From contig JADLHH010000509.1 in the NCBI GenBank assembly GCA_020848855.1, forward strand, positions 1 to 7,278: a stretch of DNA of 7,278 nucleotides. The letters run 5' to 3'. A program made the translations under genes and the position numbers. This document shows, piece by piece, positions 6,224 to 7,278 of this stretch (its first letter is position 1; every line of letters starts with the position of its first letter). The notes under the pieces were generated by a model. The model was not told where the DNA came from, did not search any database, and saw nothing but the letters and a program-made list of their open reading frames with translations. The stretch comes from Anaerolineae bacterium (GTDB lineage Bacteria > Chloroflexota > Anaerolineae > Aggregatilineales > Phototrophicaceae).

Positions 6224-6265
6224 GATCCTCACATTGCGTAGTGTCATATGTCATGTGCTCGGATC
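6224..6265. promoter_or_regulatory. Imperfect inverted repeat
   Basis: GATCC (6224-6228) pairs with GGATC (6261-6265), and inside it CACAT (6230-6234) pairs with ATGTG (6253-6257), leaving an 18-nt loop. It lies in the middle of the divergent spacer. It may be a regulator site or chance symmetry. Confidence 0.22.
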
Positions 6266-6355
6266 ATCAAGCGATAATCACCCATCTTGAACAGGCTCGA
6301 CGAATGGTGTTCAGCAGAGCTAGTCGCTGCTTCCTTCCGCCTGCAATTCCCTCGT

Positions 6356-6384
6356 TTCCCATTCCCCCGTTTCAACGTTATACT
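6356..6384 (+). promoter_or_regulatory. Candidate promoter of the ABC ATPase gene
   Basis: TTCCCA (6356-6361; 4 of 6) and TATACT (6379-6384; 5 of 6) are separated by 17 nt. Transcription would begin near 6391, about 30 nt before the ATG, with GAGGG (6408-6412) as the ribosome site. Confidence 0.5.
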
Positions 6385-6419
6385 GTCCCGCAGAGATCGT
6401 TATTTTCGAGGGACTGATC

Positions 6420-7278
6420 ATGGGTGAAGTGCCGGTCGTACTCGAAGTGCGGGGGCTGACCAAGCGGTTCCCCGGCGTGCTGGCGAATGATCACATCAGC
6501 CTGAAGCTGCGAAAAGGCACGGTGCTGGGCTTGCTTGGCGAGAACGGCGCGGGCAAAAGCACGCTCATGAACATGATCTACGGCTTGTACCAGCCCGACG
6601 AGGGCGAAATCATCGTCAACGGCACGCCGGTGCAAATCCATGACCCAAACGACGCGATTCGGCTGGGCATCGGCATGGTGCATCAGCACTTTCAGCTCGT
6701 CCCCGTGCTGACCGTGACCGAGAACATCATGCTGGGCGACGAAGCGACGCGCGGGCTGTTCCTCGACCGCCGCGCCGCGCGCAAGCGCATCCTCGAAATC
6801 TCCGAACAATACGGGCTGGATGTCGACCCTGACGCGCTGGTGAAGGATTTACCCGTCGGCGTGCAGCAGCGCGTCGAAATCATCAAGGCGCTCTACCGTA
6901 AAGCCGATATCCTGATCCTCGACGAGCCGACGGCGGTGCTGACGCCGCAGGAAACCGAGGGCTTGTTCCGCATCATGAACTCGCTGCTGGAGCGCGGCGT
7001 GAGCATCATCTTCATCAGCCACAAGCTGAAGGAGGTGCTGGAAATCTGTGTCGAGATCGCCGTGCTGCGCATGGGCAAGGTGGTCGGTCATGCCGACCCC
7101 GGCAGGGCAACCGAGGAGATGCTCGCCGAGATGATGGTCGGGCGTCAGGTGCTGCTGGAAGTCGAGAAGGACGATGCCAAGCCTGCCGAACCCGTGCTGG
7201 TGATCCGCGATCTGGTCGTCAACGACGACCGCAACCTGCAGGCAGTCAAGGGGCTGTCGCTGGAAGTGCGCGCCGGCG
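6420..7278 (+). CDS. ABC transporter ATP-binding protein, nucleoside/simple-sugar importer type (partial, 3' end cut)
   Basis: The first 286 codons of a tandem-ABC ATPase that energises import at the inner face of the membrane. Domain 1 is complete: Walker A GENGAGKST (40-48), Q-loop HQH with Gln89, signature LPVGVQQR (144-151), Walker B LILDEPT (165-171) and the H-loop SHKL with His201. The segment EMLAEMMVGR then leads into a second domain starting near VLVIRDLVVND, which is cut by the window edge. Two fused ABC domains, LxVGxQQRVEI in place of LSGGQ, and MMVGR are typical of the RbsA-like/BMP-associated group (B. subtilis NupO/YufO type), about 500 residues long and usually followed by two permease genes and a BmpA-like lipoprotein. 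The substrate cannot be told from this part; nucleosides are the first guess. The start is ATG at 6420, with GAGGG 7 nt upstream. Confidence 0.92.
   Translation, partial: MGEVPVVLEVRGLTKRFPGVLANDHISLKLRKGTVLGLLGENGAGKSTLMNMIYGLYQPDEGEIIVNGTPVQIHDPNDAIRLGIGMVHQHFQLVPVLTVTENIMLGDEATRGLFLDRRAARKRILEISEQYGLDVDPDALVKDLPVGVQQRVEIIKALYRKADILILDEPTAVLTPQETEGLFRIMNSLLERGVSIIFISHKLKEVLEICVEIAVLRMGKVVGHADPGRATEEMLAEMMVGRQVLLEVEKDDAKPAEPVLVIRDLVVNDDRNLQAVKGLSLEVRAG

Larger units (their letters stand above)
6107..6419. other. Divergent intergenic region with several dyads
   Basis: The 313 bases between the TSP3-SH3 gene (minus) and the ABC ATPase gene (plus) hold no credible gene. One open frame (6217-6417) lacks a ribosome site and resembles no family. 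The region is more AT-rich than the genes from about 6170 to 6300 and pyrimidine-rich on the plus strand at 6327-6373. It contains three inverted repeats, listed separately, and the predicted ABC gene promoter. A minus-strand TATAAG (6190-6195) could be a -10 for the TSP3 gene but has no good -35. Confidence 0.6.

Noticed and set aside
6217..6417. 66-codon frame in the intergenic region
   Set aside because: No ribosome site, no family resemblance, and it runs over the predicted ABC promoter.
6378..6809. 143-codon minus-strand frame
   Set aside because: It is antisense to the ABC ATPase, whose Walker and signature motifs fix the coding strand.
56..7278. A single multi-gene envelope or defence system
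   Set aside because: Genes are on both strands with separate promoters and terminators, and no nuclease, toxin, kinase or regulator partner is present; shared envelope location alone does not make a system.

Overview
The window is a GC-rich bacterial chromosomal segment with long genes, short spacers and sigma70-like promoters. The gene content suggests a free-living bacterium, most likely Chloroflexota (Anaerolineae-like). The hints are an Lgt family member with a GCxxxxCxYG-type motif, a two-TM prohibitin homologue, exported PPC-repeat and TSP3/SH3 proteins, and a BMP-type nucleoside/sugar ABC ATPase. The phylum is an inference from protein style, not from a marker gene.

Layout: (1) 56-820, minus strand: a polytopic membrane protein of the Lgt superfamily with a TTG start and degenerate catalytic positions. 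(2) 821-961: a divergent spacer with promoter-like elements facing both ways, a 9-bp direct repeat and a 14-bp dyad. (3) 962-2041, plus: an SPFH/prohibitin-family membrane protein, ending in a hairpin terminator. (4) 2215-3108, plus: SurE 5'-nucleotidase with its own good promoter and terminator. (5) 3248-4705, plus: a secreted protein made of four tandem PPC-like domains. Its promoter is interlocked with the surE terminator and its leader carries a dispersed palindrome. (6) 4760-6106, minus (convergent with 5): a secreted mosaic of calcium-binding TSP3 repeats, an SH3b domain, an unrecognised middle region and a PGPPD repeat tail. (7) 6107-6419: a 313-base divergent spacer with several inverted repeats. 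(8) 6420 to the right edge, plus: a tandem-ABC ATPase of the nucleoside/sugar importer type, cut by the window end.

Each gene appears to be its own transcription unit (own promoter or divergent/convergent orientation), so this is not an operon encoding one machine. The loose theme is the cell envelope: membrane (Lgt-like, SPFH), exported (PPC, TSP3-SH3) and transport (ABC). SurE and the nucleoside-type ABC ATPase could both touch nucleotide salvage, but nothing in the sequence couples them. I found no CRISPR, tRNA, rRNA, transposase or phage gene, and no convincing new multi-gene system. The points most worth a second look are the two copies of a GCCCCTAC-ended palindrome (one supplies a stop codon, the other a possible start codon), the missing catalytic residues in the Lgt-like protein, and the modular TSP3-SH3-PGPPD protein.
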